A stretch of 64,000 nucleotides of DNA from Nakamurella aerolata (GTDB lineage: Bacteria; Actinomycetota; Actinomycetes; Mycobacteriales; Nakamurellaceae). The stretch is from contig NZ_JABEND010000003.1 of the NCBI RefSeq assembly GCF_013002705.1, positions 1-64,000 of the forward strand, in the 5' to 3' direction. Numbering within the stretch: position 1 is the stretch's first letter; the number at the start of each line of letters is the position of its first letter. The notes below the pieces were generated by a model that did not search any database, was not told where the DNA came from, and saw only the letters and a list, made by a program, of their open reading frames with translations. The position numbers were made by a program, and so were the translations under genes. Below are positions 23,696-33,027 of the stretch, in pieces.

Positions 23696-26437
23696 ATGAA
23701 ACGCACCCGGCCGCCGGCCGCCGCCGCCCTGCTGGCCGTCCCGCTCGTCATCGCGCTGAGCTCGCCCACCGCCGCGGTGGGCGAGCCGACACCGCCCGCC
23801 GACGCCACCCGGGCCGCGGCAACCGCCGACGCGAGCGGTAACGCCAAAACCCCCGCTGACCCGACTGAACAGTCCGCCGCAACCGAAAAGCCCGGCGCCG
23901 CAACCGAAAAGCCCGGAAGCTCCGGCGCCAAGTCCGATGCGCCCGGCACGCAGGTGGAGCGGATCGTCGTCCTCGACCCAAACCAAGCCGCACAGCTGGC
24001 GCCCACCGCCCAGCGCGGCAAGGCACTCGGCCGGGTGCGCGCCCAGCAGTCGGCGCTGCAGGCCGGCGCGCGGGCGGCCGGTATCAAGCTGCGGACGACG
24101 TACACCTACCAGCACGTCGTCAACGGTCTCGCGGTCAGCCTGCCGGCCGACCAGGTGGACGAGTTGGCCGCGCTGCCCGGCGTCACCCAGGTGGTGCAGC
24201 CGCAGCGGTTCGACCCGCCGCCGCCGATCCCCCGGCTGGCCAAGCAGGCCCAGCAGCGCGCCCTGGCCGCGGCCACCGACCTTGGCAGGGACAACGTCAC
24301 CGTCACCAAGCTCACCGGCGTGCGGCAGGCGCACCAGCGCGGTTTCGACGGCGAGGGCGTCACCATCGGAATTCTCGACTCCGGGATCGCCTGGGATCTG
24401 CCGGCCTTCGGCGGCGGCACCTTCCCCAACGAGCGGGTGGTCGGCGGCTACGACTTCGCCGACGGCGACCCCGATCCCTACGACGACGGCACCTTCGGGG
24501 CATCAGGGCACGGCACCCATGTCGCCGGGATCGCGCTGGGCAACGACGACAAGATGACCGGCGTCGCGCCGGCCGCCAAGCTGCGCGCCTACCGGGTGTT
24601 CAACGACGAGGGCGCCAGCGAACAGTCGCTGCTGGCCGCGCTGGACCGGGCGGCGGCCGACAAGGTCGACGTGATCAACATGAGCCTCGGCCAGACCGGG
24701 ATGCGCAGCAACAGCCCCATTTCCCTTGCGGTGGACCAGGTCAGCGCCTCCGGCATCCCCGTGGTGGTGGCCATCGGCAACGGCCTCGCCGGCCCGTTCA
24801 ACGCCGGCTCCCCCGCGGTGGCCCGCTCGGCGATCGCCGTCGGCAGCGTGTACAGCGAGCAGCTGCCGTGGCTGGCCTTCACCCTGAACGACGGCTCCGG
24901 CGACGCCATCCCGTACGTGCTCGGTTCCAGCAACGGCAGAACGCCGGCGACCGGAACCTTCCCGGTGGTCGAGCTCACCGGCGGCTGCGACCCGCTGCCG
25001 GCCGGCAGCCTCACCGGCAAGATCGCGCTGTTCGGCGCGCTCGACGGCTTCGAGTGCCGCGGCATGGACCAGGCCAGGGTCGCCGAGGCGGCCGGCGCCG
25101 CCGGCGCCTTCTACTACAACGACCAGTTCAACGACGAAGACTTCCCGTTCACCATCTGCTGCGGGCCGGCCGTGCAGATGCCGATCGCGATGCTGCGCGG
25201 GCGCGACGCCAAGCGCATCCTGGCGACGGACAACCCGACCATCAGCTGGGGTGCGTACGCCGGCGAGCAGCTGCCGGACAACCTGAAGGGCCGGCCGGCG
25301 CTGCTGTCGTCGTGGGGGCCGGGCAACGAGCTGGAGTTCAAGCCCGACGTGGTGGCGCCGGGGGAGGGCATCTTCTCCACCGTCCCGCCGAAGATGGGCT
25401 ACTACGCCCAGAACTCCGGCACCTCGATGGCGGCGCCGCACGTCACCGGCGTGATCGCGCTGCTGCGGCAGGCGAACCGGTCGCTGACCCCTGAGCAGCT
25501 GGCCACCGTGGTGGCCAACACCGCGCGGCCCGCCGCGCTGACCGCCGGCGACGCCAGCCGGCTGCACCCGACGGCGCAGCAGGGTTCCGGTCTGGTGAAC
25601 GCCGCCGCCGCGCTCGATCTGCTGCAGCAAAAGGCACCGACGGTGACGCCGTCGCGGTTGGCGTTCGGCGATCTCGAGGGCCGGCAGGCGGTTCGGCAGC
25701 TGCAGGTGACCAATCCCGGCGCCACCCCGGTCAGCTACCGGGTGGAGCATCGCCCCGCGGTGTCGGCCGCACCGCCGTACACCGGCTCGTGGAAACCGAC
25801 AGCGGCGGCGGCCAGCGCCCGCGCCACCAAGAGCATCGTCACGGTGCGCCCCGGCGCCACCACGAGGGTGAACGTGACCGTGCGCGAGCCCGCCGGTGTG
25901 CCCGCCGGCACCCTGCTCGGCGGCTGGTTCGAGCTCACCCCCGTGACGCCGGGGCAGCGAGCCATCCGGGTGCCGTACCAGGCCGTCAGCGGCGATCTGG
26001 ATGCGGTGTCGGCCATCAACCCGACCTTCACCGACCTCAACCCCGGTCTGGACAATCCGGCGCTGCGGCCGGCCGACTTCAGCTTCGGCAAGAGCGAGCC
26101 GATCACCGTCGACCTCACCGACGACGACACCGGCAACGACTCCGCCTGGGTGATGGTCTCGCACGGTTTCCCGCTGCTGGAACGGTTCCGGCTACAGGTG
26201 CTCAACGCCAAGGGCAGGGTGGTGGCCACCCCGGTCGACGAATCGTGGGTGACCCGCAATTCCGGCGCCGGCACCGGCATGGACTTCTTGAGCTGGGACG
26301 CCACCCTGCCCGGCGGCGGCACCGCGCCGGCCGGCGAGTACCGGCTGCGGCTGGTGTTCGACAAGGCCATGGGCGATCCGGACGGTGCCCCGGCTCAGCA
26401 GACCTGGACCTCTCCGGTGGTGACGCTGGTGTCCTGA
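23696..26437 (+). CDS. Secreted subtilisin-like serine protease (S8)
   Basis: A 913-residue exported subtilase. A signal peptide (1-27) precedes an Ala/Glu/Lys-rich linker and an inhibitor-I9-like propeptide (about 85-170, YTYQHVVNGLAVSLPADQV). The catalytic domain has D228 (GILDSGIAW), H272 (GHGTHVAG) and S577 (GTSMAAPH), with a PA-type insert around 395-540. C-terminal beta domains (from about 650) look Fn3-like and end in a FlgD-like SWDATLPGGGTAPAGEYRLRL segment. The length and layout match large extracellular actinobacterial peptidases. It has no linked substrate genes. Confidence 0.92.
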   Translation: MKRTRPPAAAALLAVPLVIALSSPTAAVGEPTPPADATRAAATADASGNAKTPADPTEQSAATEKPGAATEKPGSSGAKSDAPGTQVERIVVLDPNQAAQLAPTAQRGKALGRVRAQQSALQAGARAAGIKLRTTYTYQHVVNGLAVSLPADQVDELAALPGVTQVVQPQRFDPPPPIPRLAKQAQQRALAAATDLGRDNVTVTKLTGVRQAHQRGFDGEGVTIGILDSGIAWDLPAFGGGTFPNERVVGGYDFADGDPDPYDDGTFGASGHGTHVAGIALGNDDKMTGVAPAAKLRAYRVFNDEGASEQSLLAALDRAAADKVDVINMSLGQTGMRSNSPISLAVDQVSASGIPVVVAIGNGLAGPFNAGSPAVARSAIAVGSVYSEQLPWLAFTLNDGSGDAIPYVLGSSNGRTPATGTFPVVELTGGCDPLPAGSLTGKIALFGALDGFECRGMDQARVAEAAGAAGAFYYNDQFNDEDFPFTICCGPAVQMPIAMLRGRDAKRILATDNPTISWGAYAGEQLPDNLKGRPALLSSWGPGNELEFKPDVVAPGEGIFSTVPPKMGYYAQNSGTSMAAPHVTGVIALLRQANRSLTPEQLATVVANTARPAALTAGDASRLHPTAQQGSGLVNAAAALDLLQQKAPTVTPSRLAFGDLEGRQAVRQLQVTNPGATPVSYRVEHRPAVSAAPPYTGSWKPTAAAASARATKSIVTVRPGATTRVNVTVREPAGVPAGTLLGGWFELTPVTPGQRAIRVPYQAVSGDLDAVSAINPTFTDLNPGLDNPALRPADFSFGKSEPITVDLTDDDTGNDSAWVMVSHGFPLLERFRLQVLNAKGRVVATPVDESWVTRNSGAGTGMDFLSWDATLPGGGTAPAGEYRLRLVFDKAMGDPDGAPAQQTWTSPVVTLVS

Positions 26438-26478
26438 CCCTCTCGGTCGCCGCGCCGGCGCCGCGCCCGTCCGCCGCT

Positions 26479-26523
26479 GTGGTTGCGGCGCCGGTGGTTG
26501 CGGCGCCGGTGGTTGCGGCGCCG
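26479..26523. repeat. Perfect 15-base tandem repeat, three units
   Basis: GTGGTTGCGGCGCCG three times in a row just after the subtilase stop. It is the first part of the 480-base gap before the next gene; no gene is seen in that gap. Confidence 0.85.
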
Positions 26524-26666
26524 CCGAGCGGAACAATGTGCGCCCGGAATCCCGTTGTCGCAGGTCGGTTTTCAGTTCGGCACGTCGAGCCGCCGATATT
26601 TCCGCTGGGCGAGTAGCGCCGCGGTCGCGTGAGCAAGTGGCGACATGGGTATCCAGGTAGGCCCAG

Positions 26667-26741
26667 AGGAATAATCGGCGTCTCCATGCCCTGCGCCGAA
26701 AGCCGACCTGCGCAAACGTCGATCGAGCCGCAGATTCTTCC
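26667..26741. repeat. Diverged copy of the tRNA-Ala-linked palindromic repeat
   Basis: Positions 26704-26741 match the right half of the palindrome at 5863-5906 (CGACCTGC(G/A)CAAAC, then TCGAG(C/G)CGCA, then ATTCTTCC). Facing it, 26667-26690 is a decayed complementary arm (GGAATAATCGGCG...). So the family is dispersed, not confined to the tRNA locus. Confidence 0.6.
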
Positions 26742-26917
26742 ACCGATAATCGGGGCATCCCGCCCGACTGCTGGTTCTATCCCCTTCTATCCCCGCCGCG
26801 CGTCGCCATGCCCGTGATGCTGTCTCCGCCCGGCCGCTGGTCGCGTCGCCGCACCGTGCGTCACAATGCCCGTGACGTCTGCACCGCCGCCGGCGTCGCG
26901 AGCGACCGGGGAGATCC

Positions 26918-27808
26918 GTGGGGCTGCAGTATCTGGGATTGGACGCCGAGCAGGAACGTGTCTACCGAGCGCTGCTGCCGTTGACCGACGCGCGGGTGGC
27001 CGAGCTCGCCGACGCCGTCTCGCTGCCCGAGGGCAGGGTGCTGCGCACACTGGACCGACTGGTCGAGCTGGGCCTCGCGCAGGGCCGCGCCGGTGGCCGC
27101 TACACCGCCACCTCCCCCGACGTCGCGCTCGGACCGGCGCTCGCCGGCCAACGCACCGCGGTGCAGCTGGCCGAGCAGGCGCTGGCCGAGCTGGTCGACA
27201 TCTACCGCTCCAGCACCCTCGGCCATGCCGAGCGGGAGCTGATCGAGGTGGTGGCCGGCACCGACGCGGTGCGGCACCGTTACCTGCAGCTGCAGCTCGG
27301 CGCCCGCAGCCGGATCGACACCTTCGTCACCGGGTCGCATCAGGCCGTCTCGCACGACAACACCGAGGAAGCAACGGTGATGGCCCGCGGGATCAGGGCC
27401 CGCGCCGTCATCGACCGGGACTTCTTCAGCGGCCCAGCCGCGGTGCCGAACGTCGAGGAATCACTCGGCGCCGGCATCGAAGTCCGCACCACCGGACAGA
27501 TTCCGCTGAAGCTGATCGTCTTCGACGGCAGCATCGCGATGCTGCCTGTGCAGGGCCGCGGCACCGGTGTCGACCCCAGCCTGGTGCTCCGCGGCGGCCC
27601 GGCGCAGCTGGCCCAGAGCCTGTTCGACACCGTCTGGCAGCACGCCAGGCCCTACGGCACCACCAGCGACGAACTCGACCCGATCGACCGACGCATCCTG
27701 CAGCTGCTGCTGGCCGGTTTCACCGACGGCGCCGCCAGCAGCCAACTGGAGCTGTCGTTGCGGACGGTGCAGCGCCGGATCAGCGCACTGATGAACGCGC
27801 CGGGGTGA
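26918..27808 (+). CDS. Regulator with TrmB-like N-terminal and LuxR-like C-terminal HTH
   Basis: A 296-residue putative transcription factor. The N-terminal winged helix (LGLDAEQERVYRALLPLTDARVAELADAV, then VLRTLDRLVELGLAQG) resembles TrmB. The middle (about 90-230) looks like a phospholipase-D-like or sugar-sensing alpha/beta domain (IRARAVIDRDFF, PLKLIVFDGSIAMLP). The C-terminal LDPIDRRILQLLLAGFTDGAASSQLELSLRTVQRRISALM is a LuxR-type HTH. It starts at GTG with GGGGAG upstream. Two DNA-binding modules in one chain are typical of a poorly studied actinobacterial group; the ligand is unknown. Confidence 0.8.
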   Translation: MGLQYLGLDAEQERVYRALLPLTDARVAELADAVSLPEGRVLRTLDRLVELGLAQGRAGGRYTATSPDVALGPALAGQRTAVQLAEQALAELVDIYRSSTLGHAERELIEVVAGTDAVRHRYLQLQLGARSRIDTFVTGSHQAVSHDNTEEATVMARGIRARAVIDRDFFSGPAAVPNVEESLGAGIEVRTTGQIPLKLIVFDGSIAMLPVQGRGTGVDPSLVLRGGPAQLAQSLFDTVWQHARPYGTTSDELDPIDRRILQLLLAGFTDGAASSQLELSLRTVQRRISALMNAPG

Positions 27809-27960
27809 CCAGCCGGGTGCAGTTGGGTTGGCACGCCCGCGAACACGGCTGGAGCTGAGCGGGTGGAGCCGAACCGGCCGGCGGCTGCCCGGCCAGGCTC
27901 ACAGCCCGCGCACAGCCGCGCTGCAAGGCGGGCACATCGACCCGGCCCAGAATCGGGCAC

Positions 27961-28728
27961 ATGATCAGCTCACTCACCGGCACCGACCGTCCCGTCCCCG
28001 CCCGCGAGCTGCTGCGCGGACCGAACGGGCGCCCGCTGCGGGTGCTGGTGGTGGACGACGAGCAGACGCTGGCTGAGCTGGTCGGCATGGCGCTGCGCTA
28101 CGAGGGCTGGCAGGTGCAGCTGGAGTACAGCGGTGCCGCCGCGGTCGCCGCCGCCCGCAGCTTCCAGCCGGACGTCATCGTGCTGGACGTGATGCTGCCC
28201 GACATGGAGGGTTTCCAGGTGCTGCGCACCATCAGGGCCGCCGAGGGTGAGCCCACCAGCAGCCAGACGCCGGTGCTGTTCCTGACGGCGCGGGACGCGG
28301 TGGAGGACCGGATCGCCGGGCTCACCGCCGGCGGCGACGACTACGTGACCAAGCCGTTCTCGGTGGAGGAGTTGGTGCTGCGGCTGCGCGGGCTGCTGCG
28401 CCGCAGTGCGGCCAGCAGTGACGCCTCCGCGCTGGTGCAGGTCGGCGACCTGACCCTGGACGAGGACTCCCGCGAGGTGCACCGCGGTGGCCAGCTGATC
28501 GCGTTGACGGCCACCGAGTTCGAGCTGCTGCGCTACCTGATGCTGAACGCCAAGCGGGTGCTGTCCAAGGCGCAGATTTTGGACCGGGTGTGGAACTATG
28601 ACTTCGGCGGCCAGGCCAACATTGTTGAGCTCTACATTTCGTACCTGCGCAAGAAGATCGATGCCGGACGGGAACCGATGATCCACACCATGCGCGGCTT
28701 CGGGTATGTCCTCAAGCCCACCTGCTGA
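27961..28728 (+). CDS. OmpR-family response regulator
   Basis: A 255-residue two-component regulator. The receiver domain has the acidic pocket VVDDE, phospho-acceptor D76 (VIVLDVMLPD), T109 and K131 (VTKPF). The C-terminal winged helix (LTATEFELLRYLMLNAKRVL, then IVELYISYLRKKID and MIHTMRGFGYVLKP) is PhoB/OmpR type. It begins with an extra 25-residue basic N terminus. Its end overlaps the sensor kinase gene by 23 bases, so the pair is co-translated. Confidence 0.93.
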   Translation: MISSLTGTDRPVPARELLRGPNGRPLRVLVVDDEQTLAELVGMALRYEGWQVQLEYSGAAAVAAARSFQPDVIVLDVMLPDMEGFQVLRTIRAAEGEPTSSQTPVLFLTARDAVEDRIAGLTAGGDDYVTKPFSVEELVLRLRGLLRRSAASSDASALVQVGDLTLDEDSREVHRGGQLIALTATEFELLRYLMLNAKRVLSKAQILDRVWNYDFGGQANIVELYISYLRKKIDAGREPMIHTMRGFGYVLKPTC

Positions 28729-30322
28729 ATCTCACCCCGAAGCGCAGCCGCGCCGGGCGATGACGTTGCGCGGCAAGCTGATTGCCGGCTGCGTGCTGGT
28801 GATCGTCGCGGTCACCGCCACCATCGGCATTGTCACCCAGGTGCTTCTGTCCGACTTCTTGATGTCGCAGCTCGACTCCAGACTGCAGGTGGCGCAAGGC
28901 ATCAGGGAACCCGACCGGCCCGGCCCGCAGCCGCCGGAACCCGCAGCCGCCACCGGGCCGCGGCGCGCCGGCGCGCTGGCAGACTGTCGCGCCGACACCG
29001 CGGGGCGCACCGACACCGCTGGCCGCGCCGACACCGCGGGGCAGGGCGGTCGACCCGGTGGGGGCGGCCCGTCCGGCCGCGGCGGCGCCCCGCAGGAACA
29101 GACGCTGTACGTGCTGCTGGACGGCGCCACCGTGCGCAGTGGCGCGCTGCGCTACGGCCCTGGCGGCTGCCTCGTTCTCGATCCCGCCCAGCTGGCGAGT
29201 ACCGCTGCGCTGTCCCCCGACGCCGGGCCGGTGACCGTGACGATCGCCGATGCCGGCGACTATCGCGTTGCGGCGCAACAGCTTCCGGGCGGCGAGGTGC
29301 TGGTCACCGGGCTGTCGCTGGCGGAGGTGACGGCAACCGAACAGCGGCTGACGCTGATCGTGGTGGCGGTCGGGGCCGGCGCGCTGCTGGCGGGCGGGCT
29401 GCTGGTGTGGTGGATCGTGCACCGATCACTGCGCCCGCTGGACCGCGTGGCCGCGACCGCGCGGCAGGTGACGACGCTGCCGCTGGACCGCGGCGAGGTC
29501 GATCTCGGGGTGCGGGTACCTGCCCGAGACACCAACCCCCGCACCGAGATCGGCCAGGTCGGCTCGGCGCTGAACCAGATGTTGGGGCACGTGTCCGGCG
29601 CGCTCACCGCCAGGCACGAGTCCGAGTCCCGGGTACGCCGGTTCGTCGCCGACGCCTCGCACGAGCTGCGCACCCCACTAGCGTCCATCCGCGGCTACGC
29701 CGAACTGGCCGGCAGCAACCCTGACGATCTGCCGGCGGTGCGTCATGCGTTGGGCCGGGTACGGTCCGAGTCGGAGCGGATGAGCTCGCTGGTGGAAGAC
29801 CTGTTGTTGTTGGCGCGCTTGGATTCCGGCCGGCCGCTGGCCAGCGGACCGGTGGACCTGACGGCGCTGGCCGTTGACGCAGTGGCCGACGCCAACGCCG
29901 CCGACCCCGGGCACCGTTGGCGGCTGCAGGTGCCGGCCGAACCGGTGCTGGTGACCGGAGACGAGCACCGACTTCGTCAGGTGCTGACCAATCTGCTGGC
30001 CAACGCCAGCACCCACACCCCACCGGGCACGGTGGTCACCACCGAGGTGAGCGGCGGCCATGGCCATGCGGTGCTGACCGTCACCGACACCGGCGAAGGC
30101 ATTGCGCCGCAACTGCAGAGCGAGATCTTCGGGCGGTTCGTCCGGGGCGACAGTTCCCGCTCGCGCACCGCAGGGTCAACCGGGCTGGGCCTTTCCATCG
30201 TGCAGGCGGTGGTGCTGGCGCACCACGGCAGCGTCGAGGTGGCGTCCGCGCCGGGGCGCACCACGTTCACCGTGCGGCTACCGATATTCGGCTTGCCACA
30301 TGCCTTACCGTCGGCCAGGTGA
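28706..30322 (+). CDS. Membrane sensor histidine kinase
   Basis: A 538-residue kinase. TM1 lies at about 24-47 and TM2 at about 218-242, enclosing an extracytoplasmic sensor with a repeat-built disordered stretch (RADTAGRTDTAGRADTAG) and a Gly-rich segment. HAMP follows, then the H box ADASHELRTPLASIRGY, N box LTNLLANAS, and G boxes DTGEGI and GSTGLGLSI. It phosphorylates the upstream regulator. The start could be internal at MTLRGKL. It overlaps the SDR gene by four bases (GTGA), an unusual coupling of a sensor to an enzyme. Confidence 0.93.
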   Translation: MSSSPPAESHPEAQPRRAMTLRGKLIAGCVLVIVAVTATIGIVTQVLLSDFLMSQLDSRLQVAQGIREPDRPGPQPPEPAAATGPRRAGALADCRADTAGRTDTAGRADTAGQGGRPGGGGPSGRGGAPQEQTLYVLLDGATVRSGALRYGPGGCLVLDPAQLASTAALSPDAGPVTVTIADAGDYRVAAQQLPGGEVLVTGLSLAEVTATEQRLTLIVVAVGAGALLAGGLLVWWIVHRSLRPLDRVAATARQVTTLPLDRGEVDLGVRVPARDTNPRTEIGQVGSALNQMLGHVSGALTARHESESRVRRFVADASHELRTPLASIRGYAELAGSNPDDLPAVRHALGRVRSESERMSSLVEDLLLLARLDSGRPLASGPVDLTALAVDAVADANAADPGHRWRLQVPAEPVLVTGDEHRLRQVLTNLLANASTHTPPGTVVTTEVSGGHGHAVLTVTDTGEGIAPQLQSEIFGRFVRGDSSRSRTAGSTGLGLSIVQAVVLAHHGSVEVASAPGRTTFTVRLPIFGLPHALPSAR

Positions 30323-31104
30323 CAGACAAGCGAATGCCGGCCGACGCGCGGCGCCCGGCCGCGCTGGTGACCGGCGTCGGGCGGGCCAAGGGCATCGGCG
30401 CCGGGGTCGCCAGAGCGCTCGCCGCCGACGGCTGGGACCTGGCGCTGTCACACCTGCCCGATTACGACCATCGGCTCGGCCTGGTCGGTCACGACGCCGG
30501 CATCGCCCCGGTGATCGCCGAGCTGGAAGCGCTGGGTGCCACGGTCGTCCCGCTCGCCGGCGACCTGGCCGACCCCTCGGCGCCGGCCGCACTGCTGGCC
30601 GCGGCCGCCGAGACGCTCGGCCCGGTCGACGCGCTGGTGATGCTGCACACCGAGTCGGTGGACTCGTCGCTGCTGACCACCACCGTCGAGGCCTTCGACC
30701 GGCACTTCGCGGTGAACGCCAAGGCAGTCTGGCTGCTGGTGAAGGCTTACGCCGAGCAGCGCATCGCGGCCCAGCTGCCCGGCCGCATCCTCGCCTTCAC
30801 CTCGGACCACACCGCGTTCAACCTGCCCTACGGTGCCAGCAAGGGCGCGCTCGACCGGATCGTGCTGGCCGCCGCGCGCGAGCTGGGCGAGCAGCGGATC
30901 ACCGCCAACGTGGTCAACCCTGGCCCGATCGACACCGGTTGGATGGACGACGACGTCCGCGCCGCCGGCACCGCCCAGCAGCCCACCGGCCGGCTCGGCA
31001 CCCCCAGCGACATCGGCGGTGTCGTCGCCTTTTTGCTGTCGCCGGCCGGCGCCTGGATCAACGGCCAACTGCTCTACGTCGACGGTGGTTTCTCCACCAA
31101 GTGA
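30319..31104 (+). CDS. Short-chain dehydrogenase/reductase
   Basis: A 261-residue classical-fold SDR. The nucleotide-binding region ALVTGVGRAKGIGAGVARAL carries an insertion relative to TGxxxGxG. Catalytic residues are Ser in AFTSDHT and Tyr-x3-Lys in YGASK; the C-terminal NPGPIDTGWM and GAWINGQLLYVDGG are standard. It starts at GTG overlapping the kinase TGA, so its synthesis is tied to the two-component system. 3-oxoacyl-ACP-reductase-like; substrate unknown. Confidence 0.87.
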   Translation: MTDKRMPADARRPAALVTGVGRAKGIGAGVARALAADGWDLALSHLPDYDHRLGLVGHDAGIAPVIAELEALGATVVPLAGDLADPSAPAALLAAAAETLGPVDALVMLHTESVDSSLLTTTVEAFDRHFAVNAKAVWLLVKAYAEQRIAAQLPGRILAFTSDHTAFNLPYGASKGALDRIVLAAARELGEQRITANVVNPGPIDTGWMDDDVRAAGTAQQPTGRLGTPSDIGGVVAFLLSPAGAWINGQLLYVDGGFSTK

Positions 31105-31191
31105 GCTGACGCCGTTGGCACGGTCAGTCTGTTGGCCCGGTCGGGCGGTTGGCCCGGTCAGTGGGCTGGCCCGGTCAGTGCGCCGGCACGG

Positions 31192-31665
31192 TCAGTCGGT
31201 TGAGACGGCCTCGGCCGGCGCGTTGCGCTCGGCGATCCGGGCCAGCGCGGCCAGCCCGGTGCGCAGGCCGTGCACCTCGGCCGGGGTCAGCACGCTGTCG
31301 ATCTCGACGTCGACCGATTGCCTGGCCACCTCGATCACCTCGGCGGCGGCCCGACCTCGATCGGCGATGCGGAACCGCTGCCGGCCCGCGGCCGACATCA
31401 GGTAGCCGGTGCGGACCAGCTCGATGAGCAGGGCCCGGTGTCGTTCCGCCGGCTGCACAATCTGTCTGGCGAGCAGCTCGGCGATATGCCCGTGGCTATA
31501 GATGCCGTCAAGCACGTAGACCCCGAACGCCGACAGATCCTCGAAGCCGGATTCGTCCAGCGCCGCTCGGATCGCGCGTTGGTAGCCGTCCCGCGCGAAC
31601 CGCAGCTGGCTGCTCAGTGCGGCCGGATCGCAGGTGTCCGCCTCATCGACGGAGAAGTCGCCCAT
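31192..31665 (-). CDS. MarR-like winged-helix protein
   Basis: A 157-residue all-helical protein with a central winged-helix pattern: GHIAELLARQIVQPAERHRALLIELVRTGYL, then FRIADRGRAAAEVIEVA as wing and helix. No cofactor or membrane motif. It resembles MarR-type repressors of organic-acid or multidrug stress, but similarity is by pattern only. It is transcribed away from the MerR gene across a 275-base gap. Confidence 0.6.
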   Translation of the reverse strand: MGDFSVDEADTCDPAALSSQLRFARDGYQRAIRAALDESGFEDLSAFGVYVLDGIYSHGHIAELLARQIVQPAERHRALLIELVRTGYLMSAAGRQRFRIADRGRAAAEVIEVARQSVDVEIDSVLTPAEVHGLRTGLAALARIAERNAPAEAVSTD

Positions 31666-31756
31666 ACCGCAGATTAACCCTCTCCTGGATAGTTCCAGGT
31701 CCCCACGGTGGGCGGCATGGGGACTACTCCCGTGACCGCACGCTCGGGCAACAGAC

Positions 31757-31787
31757 TGGACTCTTCCGTAACGTGAGGCTGCAGGGT
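31757..31787 (+). promoter_or_regulatory. Candidate MerR-type promoter of the TipA-like gene
   Basis: TGGACT (31757-31762) and CAGGGT (31782-31787) are exactly 19 bases apart, the long spacer typical of MerR-activated promoters. The spacer holds an imperfect dyad CTTCCGT-A-ACGTGAGG centred near 31770. Downstream (31839-31885) are short GGACCGGCACT-like repeats. Confidence 0.45.
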
Positions 31788-31940
31788 GGGCTGCGGCGTC
31801 GACCGACGCCCGGCACCACCAGCATCGTCACACCAGCGCTGGACCGGCACTGGACCGGCGCTGGACCAGCACTGGACCGACGCCGACCAACCCCTGGCCG
31901 GCTCGGCCCCGGCCCGGTCTCGGCCAGAAGGAGCACGAAC

Positions 31941-32774
31941 GTGAACGTTCGCTCGGCGCCCGCGCATCACGAGGCGGCGGCCCCGGCCGCCGACGGTTAC
32001 AGCGTCGGCGCGGTGGCCAGGATGTCCGGGATCACCGTGCGCACCCTGCACCACTACGAGGAACTCGGCCTGCTGCAGCCGAGGCGCACCCGGGGCGGCT
32101 ACCGCAGCTACTCCGCCGCCGACCTGGAGCGGCTCCGGCACGTGTTGTTCTACCGGGAACTGGGGATGCCGCTCGACGAGATCGGCACCCTGCTGGACGA
32201 TCCGCAGCGCCGACCGGTCGACCACCTGCGCAGCCACCGGCAGCGGTTGCAGCGCCGGATCGACCGGCTCACCGAGATGCTGGCCGCCGTCGACAAAGAA
32301 CTGGAGGCAGACACCATGGGAACCGAACTCACCCCGGAGGAGAAGCTGGAGATCTTCGGCGCCGAGTACGACCCGTCCTGGGAGGGCGAGGCCGAAGAGC
32401 GTTGGGGCCACACCGTTGCGTGGCAGCAGTCGGCGCAGCGCACCACGCGGTTCAGCAAGGAGCAGTGGCGCGCGATCAAGGCCGACGGCGACGCCTACCT
32501 GGCGAAGATCGCCGCTGCCAAGCGCCGCGGGGTCGACCCGGCCAGCCCCGAGGCGATGCAGCTCGCCGAGGAGCATAGGGCCGGCGTCGAGGTCTTCTAC
32601 GACTGCAGCTACCAGATGCAGCGCGGGTTGGCCGACATGTACCTGGCCGACGAGCGGTTCAGCAAGACCTACGACGACGTCGAACCTGGTCTGGCGCAAT
32701 GGATTCACGACGCCATCAACGCCAACGCCGACCGGCACGGCGCCCCGGCCCACGACTGCACGGCCTGGCAGTAG
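31941..32774 (+). CDS. TipA-like MerR-family regulator with TipAS domain
   Basis: A 277-residue regulator. The MerR HTH is YSVGAVARMSGITVRTLHHYEELGLLQPRRT, then YRELGMPLDEIGTLL and a dimerisation coil. From about 130 the TipAS drug-binding domain follows (LEIFGAEYDPSWEGEAEERWG, then YDCSYQMQRGLADMYLADERF), which in TipA captures thiopeptide antibiotics; a Cys is present in the usual FYDCS position. It starts at GTG, with AGAAGGAG upstream. It is probably autoregulated through the dyad at 31757. Confidence 0.93.
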   Translation: MNVRSAPAHHEAAAPAADGYSVGAVARMSGITVRTLHHYEELGLLQPRRTRGGYRSYSAADLERLRHVLFYRELGMPLDEIGTLLDDPQRRPVDHLRSHRQRLQRRIDRLTEMLAAVDKELEADTMGTELTPEEKLEIFGAEYDPSWEGEAEERWGHTVAWQQSAQRTTRFSKEQWRAIKADGDAYLAKIAAAKRRGVDPASPEAMQLAEEHRAGVEVFYDCSYQMQRGLADMYLADERFSKTYDDVEPGLAQWIHDAINANADRHGAPAHDCTAWQ

Positions 32775-32841
32775 CGCGACTTGGCAGTAACAGGGCCTGG
32801 GACCAGCAGGGCCCGGCAGCAGCGTGGGGTGCTCTTCAGAT

Positions 32842-32921
32842 ATTCAGCACCACAGCCAAAAGCGGCCGGTTTCCGACCCCGGCGGGTCGGAAACCGGCCG
32901 CTTTTGTTGCTCTTGCTGAAT
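32842..32921. terminator. Bidirectional terminator with a perfect 22-base stem
   Basis: Arms 32858-32879 and 32884-32905 are perfectly complementary (AAAAGCGGCCGGTTTCCGAC...), closed by loop CGGC and flanked by A/T runs on both sides. It lies between convergent merR and the deacetylase gene. Outer short arms ATTCAGCA (32842) and TGCTGAAT (32914) match those of the element at 63650, hinting at a repeat family. Confidence 0.85.
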
Positions 32922-33027
32922 TCTGCGCCGGGAGGCTTTCCGGAAGACGCGAGCCCGCAGCTCGGTCCTGGGCGCAGTTCAGCCTGGCCGCAGCTCAGCC
33001 TGGCCGGAGCTGAGCCCAGGCTGCAGC

